Assembly: GCA_013696535.1 (NCBI GenBank)
Contig: JACCYI010000119.1
Location: 1 to 7,545, forward strand
From: Solirubrobacterales bacterium
GTDB taxonomy: Bacteria > Actinomycetota > Thermoleophilia > Solirubrobacterales > Solirubrobacteraceae
DNA length: 7,545 nucleotides
Direction: 5' to 3'
Positions 1 to 6,787 of the stretch are shown here, piece by piece; the stretch's first letter is position 1; each line of letters begins with the position of its first letter. The notes below the pieces were generated by a model. That model was not told where the DNA came from, searched no databases, and was given only the letters and a program-made list of their open reading frames with translations. The position numbers and the translations under genes were made by a program.

Positions 1-121
1 GCAGGCCGAGGGCCTGCGAGACGCCGGCGTCACCCACTTCATCATGGGCATCGGGGGCGACGGGAGCGGCTATGACCTTGCGCCCCTGCGCGAGCTCGCG
101 GAGTGGCGCGACCGGCAGTGA
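1..121 (+). CDS. C-terminal end of a probable luciferase-like (F420-type) oxidoreductase, partial
   Basis: An open frame enters from the left edge (first full codon at 2) and stops at TGA 119-121, leaving 39 codons. The visible tail contains LRDAGVTHFIMGIGGDGSG and ends LRELAEWRDRQ. A 'GV-T-H-F-I' strand after an alpha helix, followed by a final helix, resembles the last beta-alpha unit of the TIM-barrel luciferase-like monooxygenase family, many actinobacterial members of which use coenzyme F420. This assignment rests on a short segment and on memory of the family, so it is tentative; another TIM-barrel enzyme is possible. The stop codon overlaps the GTG of the next gene (GTGA), so the two are probably cotranscribed and translationally coupled. 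The N-terminal part and any promoter lie outside the window. Confidence 0.5.
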   Translation, partial: QAEGLRDAGVTHFIMGIGGDGSGYDLAPLRELAEWRDRQ

Positions 122-927
122 CGATCAGGCTGGGAGACAACCTCGCGCTCCTGGCCGAGGTGCCCGACGGCACCGTGCAGATGGCCTACGCCGACCCGCC
201 GTTCAACACGGGCCGCAGGCAGACCCGCCGGACGCTGGCCACGGTGGCGGCGGATCCCGACGCAGGAGACCGCACCGGGTTCGGTGGGCGTCGCTACGCC
301 ACCCGCTTGCTCGAGCAGTCCTCCTACCGCGACTCCTTCGACGACTACCTGGGCTTCCTGATGCCGCGGCTCGCGGAGGTGCGGCGGACGCTCGACGAGA
401 CCGGCACGCTCTATGTGCACCTCGACTACCGCGAGGCGCACTACGTCAAGCTCGCGCTCGACGAGCTGTTCGGCCGTGAGAGCTTCCTCAACGAGCTCAT
501 CTGGGCCTACGACTACGGCGCCCGGAGCCGGCGCCGCTGGCCGGCCAAGCACGACACGATCCTCGTCTACGTCAAGAATCCAGCCGCCTACCACTTCGAC
601 TCAGGAGCCGTGGACCGCGAGCCGTACATGGCCCCGGGGCTCGTCACCCCGGAGAAGGCGGAGCGCGGCAAGCTCCCGACCGACACCTGGTGGCACACCA
701 TCGTCTCGCCGACGGGGAACGAGAAGACGGGCTATCCGACGCAGAAGCCCGAGGGCCTCGTGCGCCGGATGGTCCAGGCCTCGTCTCGCCCGGGCGACCT
801 GTGCCTGGATCCCTTCGCCGGCTCGGGGACCCTCGGCGCGGTCGCCCACAAGCTCGGACGCCGCTATCTGCTCATGGACGAGAGCTCCGACGCGGTCAGC
901 GTGATGAGACGTCGGCTAGATGAGTAA
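118..927 (+). CDS. Beta-class site-specific DNA methyltransferase, apparently orphan
   Basis: The 269-residue product should transfer a methyl group from S-adenosylmethionine to the exocyclic amino group of adenine (less likely N4 of cytosine) in a specific DNA sequence. Motif IV, DPPF (26-29, followed by NTG), comes first. A central region follows with WAYDYGARSRRRWPAKHDTI (129-148), typical of the N4/N6 methylase family. PTQKP (207-211) and the SAM-binding motif I DPFAGSGT (231-238) come last. The order IV then I defines the beta class, and DPPF rather than SPP[YF] favours N6-adenine. No extra C-terminal domain of the CcrM kind is present. I chose GTG 118 because it forms a GTGA overlap with the upstream stop and has a GGAG at 100-103; GTG 103 would add only MARPA and lacks a ribosome site. 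No endonuclease gene is visible downstream, where the convergent metK block begins, so the enzyme looks solitary. The target sequence cannot be read from the protein. Confidence 0.9.
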   Translation: MTIRLGDNLALLAEVPDGTVQMAYADPPFNTGRRQTRRTLATVAADPDAGDRTGFGGRRYATRLLEQSSYRDSFDDYLGFLMPRLAEVRRTLDETGTLYVHLDYREAHYVKLALDELFGRESFLNELIWAYDYGARSRRRWPAKHDTILVYVKNPAAYHFDSGAVDREPYMAPGLVTPEKAERGKLPTDTWWHTIVSPTGNEKTGYPTQKPEGLVRRMVQASSRPGDLCLDPFAGSGTLGAVAHKLGRRYLLMDESSDAVSVMRRRLDE

Positions 928-937
928 CGTCGCCCAG

Positions 938-1136
938 AGGCGGAGCTTGCGACGCCGGCCGGGCGAAACCCGCATTAGGCGGAGCTTGCGACGCCGGCCT
1001 GGGCGAAACCCGCATTAGGCGGAGCTTGCGACGCCGGCCTGGGCGAAACCCGCATAAGGCGGAGCTTGCGACGCCGGCCTGGGCGAAACCCGCATAAGGC
1101 GGAGCTTGCGACGCCGGCCTGGGCGAAACCCCGCTT
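938..1136. repeat. Five-copy 40-bp tandem repeat in the convergent intergenic gap
   Basis: Five head-to-tail copies begin with AGGCGGAGCTTGCGACGCC at 938, 977, 1017, 1057 and 1097. Copy 1 is 39 bp (one T missing after GGCC, near 960). Copies 2-4 are 40 bp and identical except for the last base (ATT in copy 2, ATA in copies 3 and 4). Copy 5 is altered at its right end (CCGCTT instead of CGCATA) and reaches the metK stop codon at 1135-1137. The 40-bp period is not a multiple of three, so no frame is kept and coding is unlikely. Each unit holds short self-complementary stretches: GGCG/CGCC at unit positions 2-5/16-19, CGCC/GGCG at 16-19/26-29, and CCGC/GCGG across the copy boundary. None is a long stem, and no T-run follows. 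The array fills nearly all of the 928-1134 gap between two convergent genes. There are no spacers, so it is not CRISPR. Confidence 0.95.
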
Positions 1137-2361
1137 ACGCGACAGCCGCGTCCAGCCCCGCAGCCGCGCGCAGCGTCTCCGCCTTGTCGGTCTTCTCCCA
1201 GGTGAAGTCGGCGTCCTCGCGGCCGAAGTGGCCGTATGCCGCGGTCTTCTGATAGATCGGCCGGTGCAGCTTGAGGTCTTCGCGGAAGGCGCCGGGGCGC
1301 AGGTCGAAGTGCTCGTCGACGAGCTGCGCGATGAGTCCACGGCCGACCTTCTCCGTCCCGAAGGTCTCCACCATCACCGACACGGGATGAGCGACGCCGA
1401 TGGCGTAGGCGACCTGCACTTCGGCCCGGTCGGCGAGCCCCGCAGCCACGATGTTCTTGGCCACGTACCGCGCGGCGTAGGCGGCCGAGCGGTCGACCTT
1501 GGACGGGTCCTTGCCCGAGAAGGCACCGCCGCCGTGGCGCGCCATGCCGCCGTAGGTGTCGACGATGATCTTGCGGCCCGTCAGACCGCAGTCTCCCACC
1601 GGGCCGCCGATGACGAAGCGCCCGGTCGGGTTGACGAGGAAGTTCTTGCGCAGCTTCTTGGCGTCGTACAGATCGCGTGGCAGGACAGGCTCGACCACGT
1701 GCTCCCAGAGGTCATCCGGGATGAGCGACTCCGCGCCCTCCTTGTGCTGGGTGGAGATGAGCAGCTTCTCGATCTCGACCGGGCGCCCGTCGCGGTAGCG
1801 GACGGAGACCTGGGTCTTGCCGTCCGGGCGCAGGTAGGGCACCGACCCCGCGCGGCGCACGTCGGCGAGCCGCTTGGCGAGCCGGTGCGCCAGGTGAATC
1901 GGCAAGGGCATCAGCTCGTCGGTCTCGTTCGAGGCGTAGCCGAACATCATTCCCTGGTCGCCCGCGCCGGCCACGTCGAGTTGATCGTCGTCGGAAGGAT
2001 CCGTCCGCGTCTCGTACGCCTTGTTGACGCCTTGCGCGATGTCGGCCGACTGCTTGTCGATCGCGTTGAGCACCGCGCAGGAGTCCGCCGAGAAGCCGAG
2101 ATCGGCGTCCGTGTAGCCGATGCGGCGAACGGTGTCGCGGACGATCTGCGGGATGTCGACGTAGGTGTCGGTGGAGATCTCGCCGGACACCACCACCAGC
2201 CCCGTGTTCACGAGCGTCTCGCATGCGACCCGTCCCATCGGATCGTCGCGCATGACCGCATCGAGGACACCGTCTGAGATCTGATCGGCGATCTTGTCCG
2301 GATGGCCCTCTGTCACGGACTCGGACGTGAAGAGGTACTCGTTGTCGTTGAGCTGGGTCAT
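1135..2361 (-). CDS. metK: S-adenosylmethionine synthetase (methionine adenosyltransferase)
   Basis: The enzyme makes S-adenosylmethionine from methionine and ATP, releasing phosphate and diphosphate, in the cytoplasm. At 408 residues it has the usual family length (about 380-410) and all signatures: GHPDK (19-23) with the following IADQISD near the N-terminus, GAGDQG (132-137, ATP-binding signature 1), and the glycine-rich loop GGGAFSGKD (277-285, signature 2). The N-terminal, central and C-terminal domains all appear intact. ATG 2361 places [13 protein letters not shown] about ten residues in, as expected. No convincing Shine-Dalgarno stands at the right distance; the nearest, AAAGGGTGAG around the der stop, is about 20 nt away. 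It follows der by 29 nt and is the last gene of the minus-strand block, with its stop inside the last unit of the 40-bp repeat array. It may be read from der or from its own promoter (see TAGTCT at 2372-2377). The 29-nt leader is too short for a SAM riboswitch. Confidence 0.98.
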   Translation of the reverse strand: MTQLNDNEYLFTSESVTEGHPDKIADQISDGVLDAVMRDDPMGRVACETLVNTGLVVVSGEISTDTYVDIPQIVRDTVRRIGYTDADLGFSADSCAVLNAIDKQSADIAQGVNKAYETRTDPSDDDQLDVAGAGDQGMMFGYASNETDELMPLPIHLAHRLAKRLADVRRAGSVPYLRPDGKTQVSVRYRDGRPVEIEKLLISTQHKEGAESLIPDDLWEHVVEPVLPRDLYDAKKLRKNFLVNPTGRFVIGGPVGDCGLTGRKIIVDTYGGMARHGGGAFSGKDPSKVDRSAAYAARYVAKNIVAAGLADRAEVQVAYAIGVAHPVSVMVETFGTEKVGRGLIAQLVDEHFDLRPGAFREDLKLHRPIYQKTAAYGHFGREDADFTWEKTDKAETLRAAAGLDAAVA

Positions 2362-2371
2362 AGACGGTGGG

Positions 2372-2377
2372 AGACTA
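2372..2377 (-). promoter_or_regulatory. Possible -10 element (TAGTCT) just upstream of metK
   Basis: TAGTCT on the minus strand fits the actinobacterial -10 pattern TANNNT and lies 10 nt before the metK ATG. A transcript starting 6-7 nt after it would have a leader of only about three or four bases, which would suit a gene with no visible Shine-Dalgarno. I see no -35 resembling TTGACA at 16-18 bp upstream. The same hexamer, followed by C in both places, stands before cmk. This is inference from sequence only. Confidence 0.25.
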
Positions 2378-2390
2378 CCGGCTCACCCTT

Positions 2391-3716
2391 TCAGCCCGGT
2401 TGACCGGCCCGGGTCCGACGCTTGCGCTCCGCGAAGTCGATCACCAGCGGAATGCCCTCCAGGCTATAGCGCTCGCGGAGCCGGTTCTCGATGAAGTAGG
2501 CGTAATCCCGCGTCACCCGCTGACGGGAGTTGACCTGGATCGCGAACCGGGGCGGCCGGGTGCCGATCTGCGCCATGTAGAGCATCTTGAGCCGATGGCC
2601 CTGCTTGGCCGGCGGCGAGCGCGACGCCACCACGTCGGCCACGAACTTGTTGAGCTCGGGCGTCGGAACGCGGTGTGCGTAGCGGTCGGCGAGCGAGAGC
2701 GCCTCCTGCAGCAGCCGGTTCACATGGCGGCCCGTCAGCGCGGACGCCGTCAGGACCTTCGGGCGCAGGCGCAGCTTCTGATGCACCCGTGCGCGCTCGA
2801 AGTCGAGGTCGAAGTCGTCGCCGCTCGTGGTGTCCCACTTGTTGAGCACGAGCGCGGTGGCGCACCCCGAGTGCATCGCCAGGTCGGCGATGCGCAGGTC
2901 CTGGGAGGTCACGCCGTCGTTGGCGTCGCAGACCACCAGGGCGATGTCGGCACGCTCCGCCGCCCTCTGGGAGCGCAGCGTCGTGTAGTACTCGACCGAC
3001 TCCGACACCTTCGCCGCCCGACGGATCCCCGCGGTGTCCACGAGGATCAGGGTGCGCCCCTCCACTTCGATCGGGGTGTCGATCGCGTCGCGGGTCGTGC
3101 CCGCGACGTCGGAGACGATCACGCGCTCGCGACCCAGGAAGGCGTTGACCAGTGAGGACTTGCCGACGTTCGGCCGGCCGATCACGGCGAGACGCACCTT
3201 TTCGTCGTCCTCGTCGTCAGGCTCAACCTCCGGCGCGAGCGCCGACAGGCGATCCAGCAGGTCGCCCGTGCCGAGCCCCTGCGCGGCCGAGACCGCCTGC
3301 GGCTCGCCAAGGCCGAGTGCGTAGAACTCCGCGGCGAGAGGCAGGTCTGCGGCGGAGTCGATCTTGTTGGCGGCGAGCACGACGGGCTTGTGAGCGCGGC
3401 GCAGGAGATCGGCGAGCTCCGCGTCCCCCGGCCGCAAACCGGCCCGCGCGTCGACCACGAACAGCGCCACCTCGGCATCGGACAGGGCGGCGCGCGCCTG
3501 GTCCTGGATGGAGACCGCGAGCGGGTCCTCGTCCTCGAGGTCGACTCCGCCCGTGTCGATCAGCGTGAGCTTGCGGCCGTTCCACTCCGTGTGGAGCTCC
3601 TTGCGGTCGCGGGTGATGCCCGGCCGCTCGTGCACGACGGCTTCCTTGGACTGCGTGAGGCGGTTCACGAGCGAGGACTTGCCCACGTTGGGGTAGCCGA
3701 CGACGGCGACCTTCAT
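2391..3716 (-). CDS. der: Ribosome-assembly GTPase Der (EngA), two tandem G domains plus KH-like domain
   Basis: Der is an essential GTPase that acts in late assembly of the 50S ribosomal subunit. The 441-residue protein has the family's unique double-GTPase layout. G domain 1 has GYPNVGKS (7-14), PGITRD (32-37), DTGG (54-57) and NKID (117-120). An acidic linker with DDEDDE (167-172) follows. G domain 2 has GRPNVGKS (180-187), GTTRD (206-210), DTAG (227-230) and NKWD (292-295). A C-terminal KH-like RNA-binding domain covers about 348-437. All nucleotide-binding motifs are intact. The start ATG 3716 overlaps the cmk stop as ATGA and has GAGG at 3724-3727, 7 nt upstream, so translation is probably coupled to cmk. 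Several actinobacteria carry Cmk and Der as one fused polypeptide; here they are separate but overlapping. The C-terminus is basic ([11 protein letters not shown]), as is common in the family. Confidence 0.98.
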   Translation of the reverse strand: MKVAVVGYPNVGKSSLVNRLTQSKEAVVHERPGITRDRKELHTEWNGRKLTLIDTGGVDLEDEDPLAVSIQDQARAALSDAEVALFVVDARAGLRPGDAELADLLRRAHKPVVLAANKIDSAADLPLAAEFYALGLGEPQAVSAAQGLGTGDLLDRLSALAPEVEPDDEDDEKVRLAVIGRPNVGKSSLVNAFLGRERVIVSDVAGTTRDAIDTPIEVEGRTLILVDTAGIRRAAKVSESVEYYTTLRSQRAAERADIALVVCDANDGVTSQDLRIADLAMHSGCATALVLNKWDTTSGDDFDLDFERARVHQKLRLRPKVLTASALTGRHVNRLLQEALSLADRYAHRVPTPELNKFVADVVASRSPPAKQGHRLKMLYMAQIGTRPPRFAIQVNSRQRVTRDYAYFIENRLRERYSLEGIPLVIDFAERKRRTRAGQPG

Positions 3717-4330
3717 GCCGACGCCTCGGTGGCCAGCTCGACGATTCGCGTAACGACGTCGTCGAGCGCCAGGCCGGTCGTGTCGAGGAGCACGGCGCCT
3801 GGAGCGGGCTCGCTCACGGAGCGCTGTCCGGTGGCGTCGCGGGCGTCGCGTTCGCGCTGTTGCGCCAGCACCGCTTCAGCCGACGCGCCGGTCTGGGCGG
3901 CGCGGCGGTGGGCGCGCTCGCGCTCGGTGGCCGTGAGGAAGACCTTCAGCTCCGCGCCGGGCGCGACCACGAGCGCGATGTCCCGACCTTCGGCCACCCA
4001 ATCGCCTTCCGCGAGCAGGGCCTGCTGCACGGCCACGAGGGCGGCGCGCACGTCCGGGTCCCGCGCGACTTCCGAGGCCGCTTCGGAGATCTCGGGTGTC
4101 CGGATCGCTTCGGTGACGTCGCGGCCGTCAAGGAGCACACGTTCCCCGAGCTCGATTCGCGAAGTCCGGGCCACCTGGGTGGGAGCGCCGGCGCCCGACT
4201 CGGCGGCGGCCAACGCCACGCAACGGTACATCGCCCCCGTGTCGAGGTAGGTGAAGCCCAGCGCCGCCGCGGCGGCACGCGCCACGGTCGACTTGCCGGC
4301 CCCGGCAGGGCCGTCGATCGCTATCACCAT
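3713..4330 (-). CDS. cmk: Cytidylate (CMP/dCMP) kinase
   Basis: The enzyme phosphorylates CMP or dCMP with ATP to the diphosphate in pyrimidine nucleotide recycling. The 205-residue protein shows the P-loop GPAGAGKST (7-15), LDTGAMYR (29-36), and a CMP-binding segment [20 protein letters not shown] (69-88), then EGRDI (114-118), FLTA (131-134), RR (142-143) and ERDARD (160-165). It is somewhat short; 215-230 is usual. Two conserved stretches are changed. The usual GRDIGTVVFPDA reads [12 protein letters not shown] (115-126), and the segment after RDxxD, where most members have SxRxxAPL, reads [10 protein letters not shown] (166-175), moving the arginine by two places. These may be lineage features, but they touch the substrate site. 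ATG 4330 gives the normal N-terminus; GTG at codon 2 is a possible alternative. There is no Shine-Dalgarno directly before the ATG. The stop overlaps der by ATGA. An 88-nt gap separates it from aroA and contains a possible -10, a hairpin and a mini-ORF. Confidence 0.95.
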   Translation of the reverse strand: MVIAIDGPAGAGKSTVARAAAAALGFTYLDTGAMYRCVALAAAESGAGAPTQVARTSRIELGERVLLDGRDVTEAIRTPEISEAASEVARDPDVRAALVAVQQALLAEGDWVAEGRDIALVVAPGAELKVFLTATERERAHRRAAQTGASAEAVLAQQRERDARDATGQRSVSEPAPGAVLLDTTGLALDDVVTRIVELATEASA

Positions 4331-4356
4331 GGCGTTGAGACTATGAGACGCGACAT
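4324..4356 (-). other. Possible 10-codon leader mini-ORF ending on the cmk start
   Basis: ATG at 4356-4354 opens a frame encoding [10 protein letters not shown] and ends at TGA 4326-4324. The TGA overlaps codon 2 of cmk (a GTG) as GTGA, one base frame away from cmk. A good Shine-Dalgarno, GGGAG at 4363-4367, lies 6 nt upstream of the ATG, whereas cmk itself has none. This arrangement would let ribosomes that finish the mini-ORF re-initiate at cmk. It is too short to judge by coding statistics and may be chance; a leaderless cmk transcript would make it irrelevant. Confidence 0.2.
4338..4343 (-). promoter_or_regulatory. Possible -10 element (TAGTCT) directly upstream of cmk
   Basis: TAGTCT on the minus strand matches TANNNT and is 7 nt from the cmk ATG, so transcription would begin at or next to the A of the start codon, giving a leaderless mRNA. 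That fits the absence of a Shine-Dalgarno at cmk and its position after the widest gap of the minus-strand block. No TTGACA-like -35 is seen at 16-18 bp. The identical hexamer precedes metK. Confidence 0.3.
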
Positions 4357-4390
4357 CTCCAGCTCCCGCGCATCCGAACGCAACTGGAGA
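4356..4390 (-). other. Nested hairpin in the aroA-cmk gap
   Basis: On the minus strand TCTCCAG (4384-4390) can pair perfectly over 7 bp with CTGGAGA (4356-4362). Within the 21-nt loop a second small stem, GCGU/AUGC closing a UCGG tetraloop with one G-U pair, can form. The outer stem includes the GGAG next to the mini-ORF ATG and its A, while GGGAG at 4363-4367 stays in the internal loop. There is no U-run after the stem, so it is not an ordinary intrinsic terminator. It could influence processing or translation between aroA and cmk. Structure is proposed by eye, without a folding energy. Confidence 0.35.
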
Positions 4391-4418
4391 GAAGGAGTGA
4401 GCGGACGCGCCCGGTCGC

Positions 4419-5717
4419 TCACGAGACGAGCAACGCGGCGAGGTCGGCCACGAACCCGGGGTAGGACACCTCAGCGGCCTCCATCCCGTTCACCTGAACG
4501 CCGTCTCGCGAGGCGAGCCCGGCCACGGCGCCGAGCATCGCCAGGCGGTGATCGCCGTGCGCGTCCAGGCGTCCACCGGACAGCTCGCCCGTCCCCGTCA
4601 CGGCGAATCCGTCCTCGGTCGCCTCGATCTCCGCTCCGAGTCCTTTGAGGCCGTCGACCACCGTGGCGATGCGGTCTGACTCCTTGAGCCGCAACTCGTG
4701 GGCGCCGCGCACGACGGTGGTCCCCTCGGCGAAGCACCCGAGCAGCGCCACGAGCGGCAGCTCGTCGATCGCCAACGGCACTTCGGCGGCTTCGACGGTG
4801 GTCGCGTCGAGTGGTCCGGCGGAGACGTCGAGCTCGCACACCGGCTCGTGCGCGGTCAAAGGGACGCCCGGCGACTCGAGTGGACCGACGATCACCCCGC
4901 CCATACGCTCGAGGATGCGCAGGAACCCGACGCGCGTCCAGTTGGACCCCATTCCCTCCACCACCAGTCGCGAGCCGGGCACGAGCACGGTCGCGGCGAT
5001 CATGAACGCCGCGGACGACGGGTCACCCGGAACGCGGAACTCCTCGAGGCCGAGCTCGTCCTGACTCCCGACGGACACGCGGTCGCCTTCCCGTTCGACG
5101 TGGGCGCCGGCGCGGAGCAGCATCCGCTCCGTATGGTCGCGGCTCGGGGCCGGCTCGACCACGGTGGTCGTTCCGTCGGCCAGCAGACCCGCCAGCAGGA
5201 CGCAGGACTTCACCTGTGCGGATGCCACCGGGAGCTCGTACTCGATGCCGTGCAGCTCGGAGCCGACCACGGTGAAGGGGGAGAATCGCCCGTCGCGGGC
5301 CGCGATGGACGCGCCCATCAAGGCAAGCGGCTCGGCCACCCGGTCGACGGGGCGGCGGCGGATGGACTCGTCCCCGTCGATCACCCAGGTGCCCGAGGGC
5401 TGGCCCGCGAGCCATCCGGGAAGCAGGCGGAGGAGGGTGCCTGCATTGCCCACGTCGATGGGCCCGGACGGCTCTGAAGCGGCGCGGAGCCCGGCTCCAC
5501 GGACCCGTAGCCGATCCCCTCGGTCTTCGACGAGCGCCCCGAGCGAGCGGATCGCGTCGAGCGTCGACCGGGTGTCGGCGGCCTCGAGGTAGTTGACCAC
5601 CTCGACCGGATCCGACGACATGGCCGCCAGCAGTGCGGCGCGATGGGAGATGGACTTGTCGGAGGGTGGGACGTAGGTGCCCCGCAGCCGTCCTTGAGGT
5701 CCGAAGTGCGCGTTCAA
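4419..5717 (-). CDS. aroA: 3-phosphoshikimate 1-carboxyvinyltransferase (EPSP synthase)
   Basis: The enzyme joins phosphoenolpyruvate to shikimate 3-phosphate, the sixth step of the shikimate pathway. From TTG 5717 the product is 432 residues, the normal length. It has SDKSISHR (19-26, substrate lysine and arginine), GNAGTLLR (90-97), DGDESIRRRP (114-123), PGDPSSAAF (230-238), DELP (318-321, catalytic aspartate), LKESDR (344-349) and GDHRLAM (388-394). TTG 5717 is preferred because its TTGA overlaps the tyrA stop and the protein then begins LNAHFGPQGRLRG, close to where this family starts. An in-frame ATG at 5792 would add 25 Arg/Gly/Pro-rich residues that lie wholly inside tyrA. No strong Shine-Dalgarno precedes the TTG, so it probably depends on coupling to tyrA. 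The Gly of GNAG, whose change to Ala gives glyphosate tolerance in other enzymes, is present; the position of E. coli Pro101 is Leu, as in several non-enteric enzymes. Confidence 0.96.
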   Translation of the reverse strand: MNAHFGPQGRLRGTYVPPSDKSISHRAALLAAMSSDPVEVVNYLEAADTRSTLDAIRSLGALVEDRGDRLRVRGAGLRAASEPSGPIDVGNAGTLLRLLPGWLAGQPSGTWVIDGDESIRRRPVDRVAEPLALMGASIAARDGRFSPFTVVGSELHGIEYELPVASAQVKSCVLLAGLLADGTTTVVEPAPSRDHTERMLLRAGAHVEREGDRVSVGSQDELGLEEFRVPGDPSSAAFMIAATVLVPGSRLVVEGMGSNWTRVGFLRILERMGGVIVGPLESPGVPLTAHEPVCELDVSAGPLDATTVEAAEVPLAIDELPLVALLGCFAEGTTVVRGAHELRLKESDRIATVVDGLKGLGAEIEATEDGFAVTGTGELSGGRLDAHGDHRLAMLGAVAGLASRDGVQVNGMEAAEVSYPGFVADLAALLVS

Positions 5718-6784
5718 ACCCGAGCTACCGAGAGGTCGAGGCCGGCGAGCAGCGCCTCGGCCTGGCGTGCTCGCTCGTCCCCGGCGATCCACAGGGCGAT
5801 GACGCCACTCGAGTGGTCGGGGGCCGGGTAGAGCGCCATGTCGAGGATGTTGACACCTGCACCGCCGAGGGCGAGTGCGACATCGGCAACCACGCCGGGA
5901 CGGTTGGGGACGGAGGCGCGCAGCTCCTGGACGGGCCCACCGGCCAGGTCGGCTTCCAGCAGCCGGCGGCGATCCTCCCGCGCACCGTCGTTCCAGGCTT
6001 CGATCGCCTCCCGGTCGTCGTGGACCAGTGCGGCGCGCACCGTTTGGAGCCGCCTCACGGCATCGTCGATCGTGGCCACCAGAGCTTCGGCGTTGGACGC
6101 GTAGATGTCGCCCCAGATGGCGGTCGAGGCGCCGGCGACGCGGGTGGCATCGCGGAAGCTCGGACCCGTGGCCGGCAGGCGCTCACCGTCGCGGTCCAGT
6201 GCCCGGGCCGCCTGGGCGACCAGGACGTTGGCCAGCACGTGCGGAAGATGGGACACGCTGGCCAGCAGCCGGTCGTGCGTCTCCGCGTCCAGCGCAGCGG
6301 GCCGGGCACCAAGGTCGCGCAACAGGCGATGAAGCCGCTCGTAGAGCACGCCCGTGGTTGCCCGGGTCGGAGTCAGATACCACGTCGCGCCGTCGAAGAG
6401 GTCGGCTCGGGCGTGGCCGACGCCGGCCGTCTCAGCTCCCGCGAGGGGATGGCCGCCCACGAATCGGGGGTCTGTGGCCGCGGCCACCACCGCGCGCTTG
6501 GTCGAGCCGACGTCCGAGACGACGCACTGCGGACCCGCCACATCCAGGACCTCGGAGAGGACACTCGACAGCGCGCCTACGGGCGTAGCGATGAAGGCGG
6601 CATGCGCCCCGTCGAGCGCCTCGGCCACGGAGGAGCACGCCATGTCGAGCGCACCGTGCTCGAGAGCGGCCTGGGCGGCTCCTGGTGCGACGTCGTAGCC
6701 GGACACGTGGGCTCCGACCCGTTCGCGGGCGGCGAGACCGATCGATCCACCGATCAGCCCCACCCCCACGACGGCGACCCGCAG
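5714..6784 (-). CDS. tyrA: Prephenate dehydrogenase with C-terminal ACT domain
   Basis: The enzyme oxidatively decarboxylates prephenate to 4-hydroxyphenylpyruvate with NAD(P)+, committing chorismate-derived carbon to tyrosine. From the proposed CTG 6784 it has 356 residues. The N-terminus forms the Rossmann strand and loop RVAVVGVGLIGGS (GxGxxG at 7-12). DVGSTK (91-96), GGHPLAG (110-116), the catalytic SHLPH (178-182) and FRDATRVA (210-217) follow. An ACT domain starts with VPNRPGVVADVA near 292-303 and ends about residue 350, suggesting feedback control by an amino acid, probably tyrosine (inference). The only standard start nearby, GTG 6769, would cut off RVAV, half of the first beta strand, and has no ribosome site. 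CTG 6784 restores it and sits 8 nt after GGAG (6793-6796). The frame is open back to the aroF stop TAG at 6788-6790 and is the same frame as aroF. The stop overlaps aroA. The exact start is uncertain; the gene identity is not. Confidence 0.93.
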   Translation of the reverse strand: MRVAVVGVGLIGGSIGLAARERVGAHVSGYDVAPGAAQAALEHGALDMACSSVAEALDGAHAAFIATPVGALSSVLSEVLDVAGPQCVVSDVGSTKRAVVAAATDPRFVGGHPLAGAETAGVGHARADLFDGATWYLTPTRATTGVLYERLHRLLRDLGARPAALDAETHDRLLASVSHLPHVLANVLVAQAARALDRDGERLPATGPSFRDATRVAGASTAIWGDIYASNAEALVATIDDAVRRLQTVRAALVHDDREAIEAWNDGAREDRRRLLEADLAGGPVQELRASVPNRPGVVADVALALGGAGVNILDMALYPAPDHSSGVIALWIAGDERARQAEALLAGLDLSVARV

Positions 6785-6787
6785 GAC

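Noticed and set aside
103..117. GTG 103 as methyltransferase start
   Set aside because: It adds five residues with no family support and no ribosome site; GTG 118 overlaps the upstream stop in the typical coupled manner.
928..1134. Classical intrinsic terminator for the methyltransferase or metK
   Set aside because: Only 3-5 bp stems can be drawn and no T-run follows on either strand; termination by the array as a whole remains only a hypothesis.
938..1136. CRISPR array
   Set aside because: Copies abut directly with no unique spacers, and no cas gene is present.
975..1340. Minus-strand open frame through the tandem repeats, with the peptide GFAQAGVASSA appearing twice
   Set aside because: The 40-bp period shifts frame each copy, so the repeated peptide comes only from every third copy, and the frame starts out of phase inside metK.
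1066..2277. 403-codon plus-strand open frame opposite metK
   Set aside because: It is the GC-rich antisense shadow of metK, has no recognisable domain, and begins inside the repeat array. The minus-strand frame encodes an intact MetK.
2362..2390. SAM riboswitch upstream of metK
   Set aside because: The 29-nt gap after der is far too short for a known SAM riboswitch class and no terminator stem is seen.
2367..3155. 262-codon plus-strand open frame opposite der
   Set aside because: Antisense shadow of der with low-complexity composition and no motif; der is complete on the other strand.
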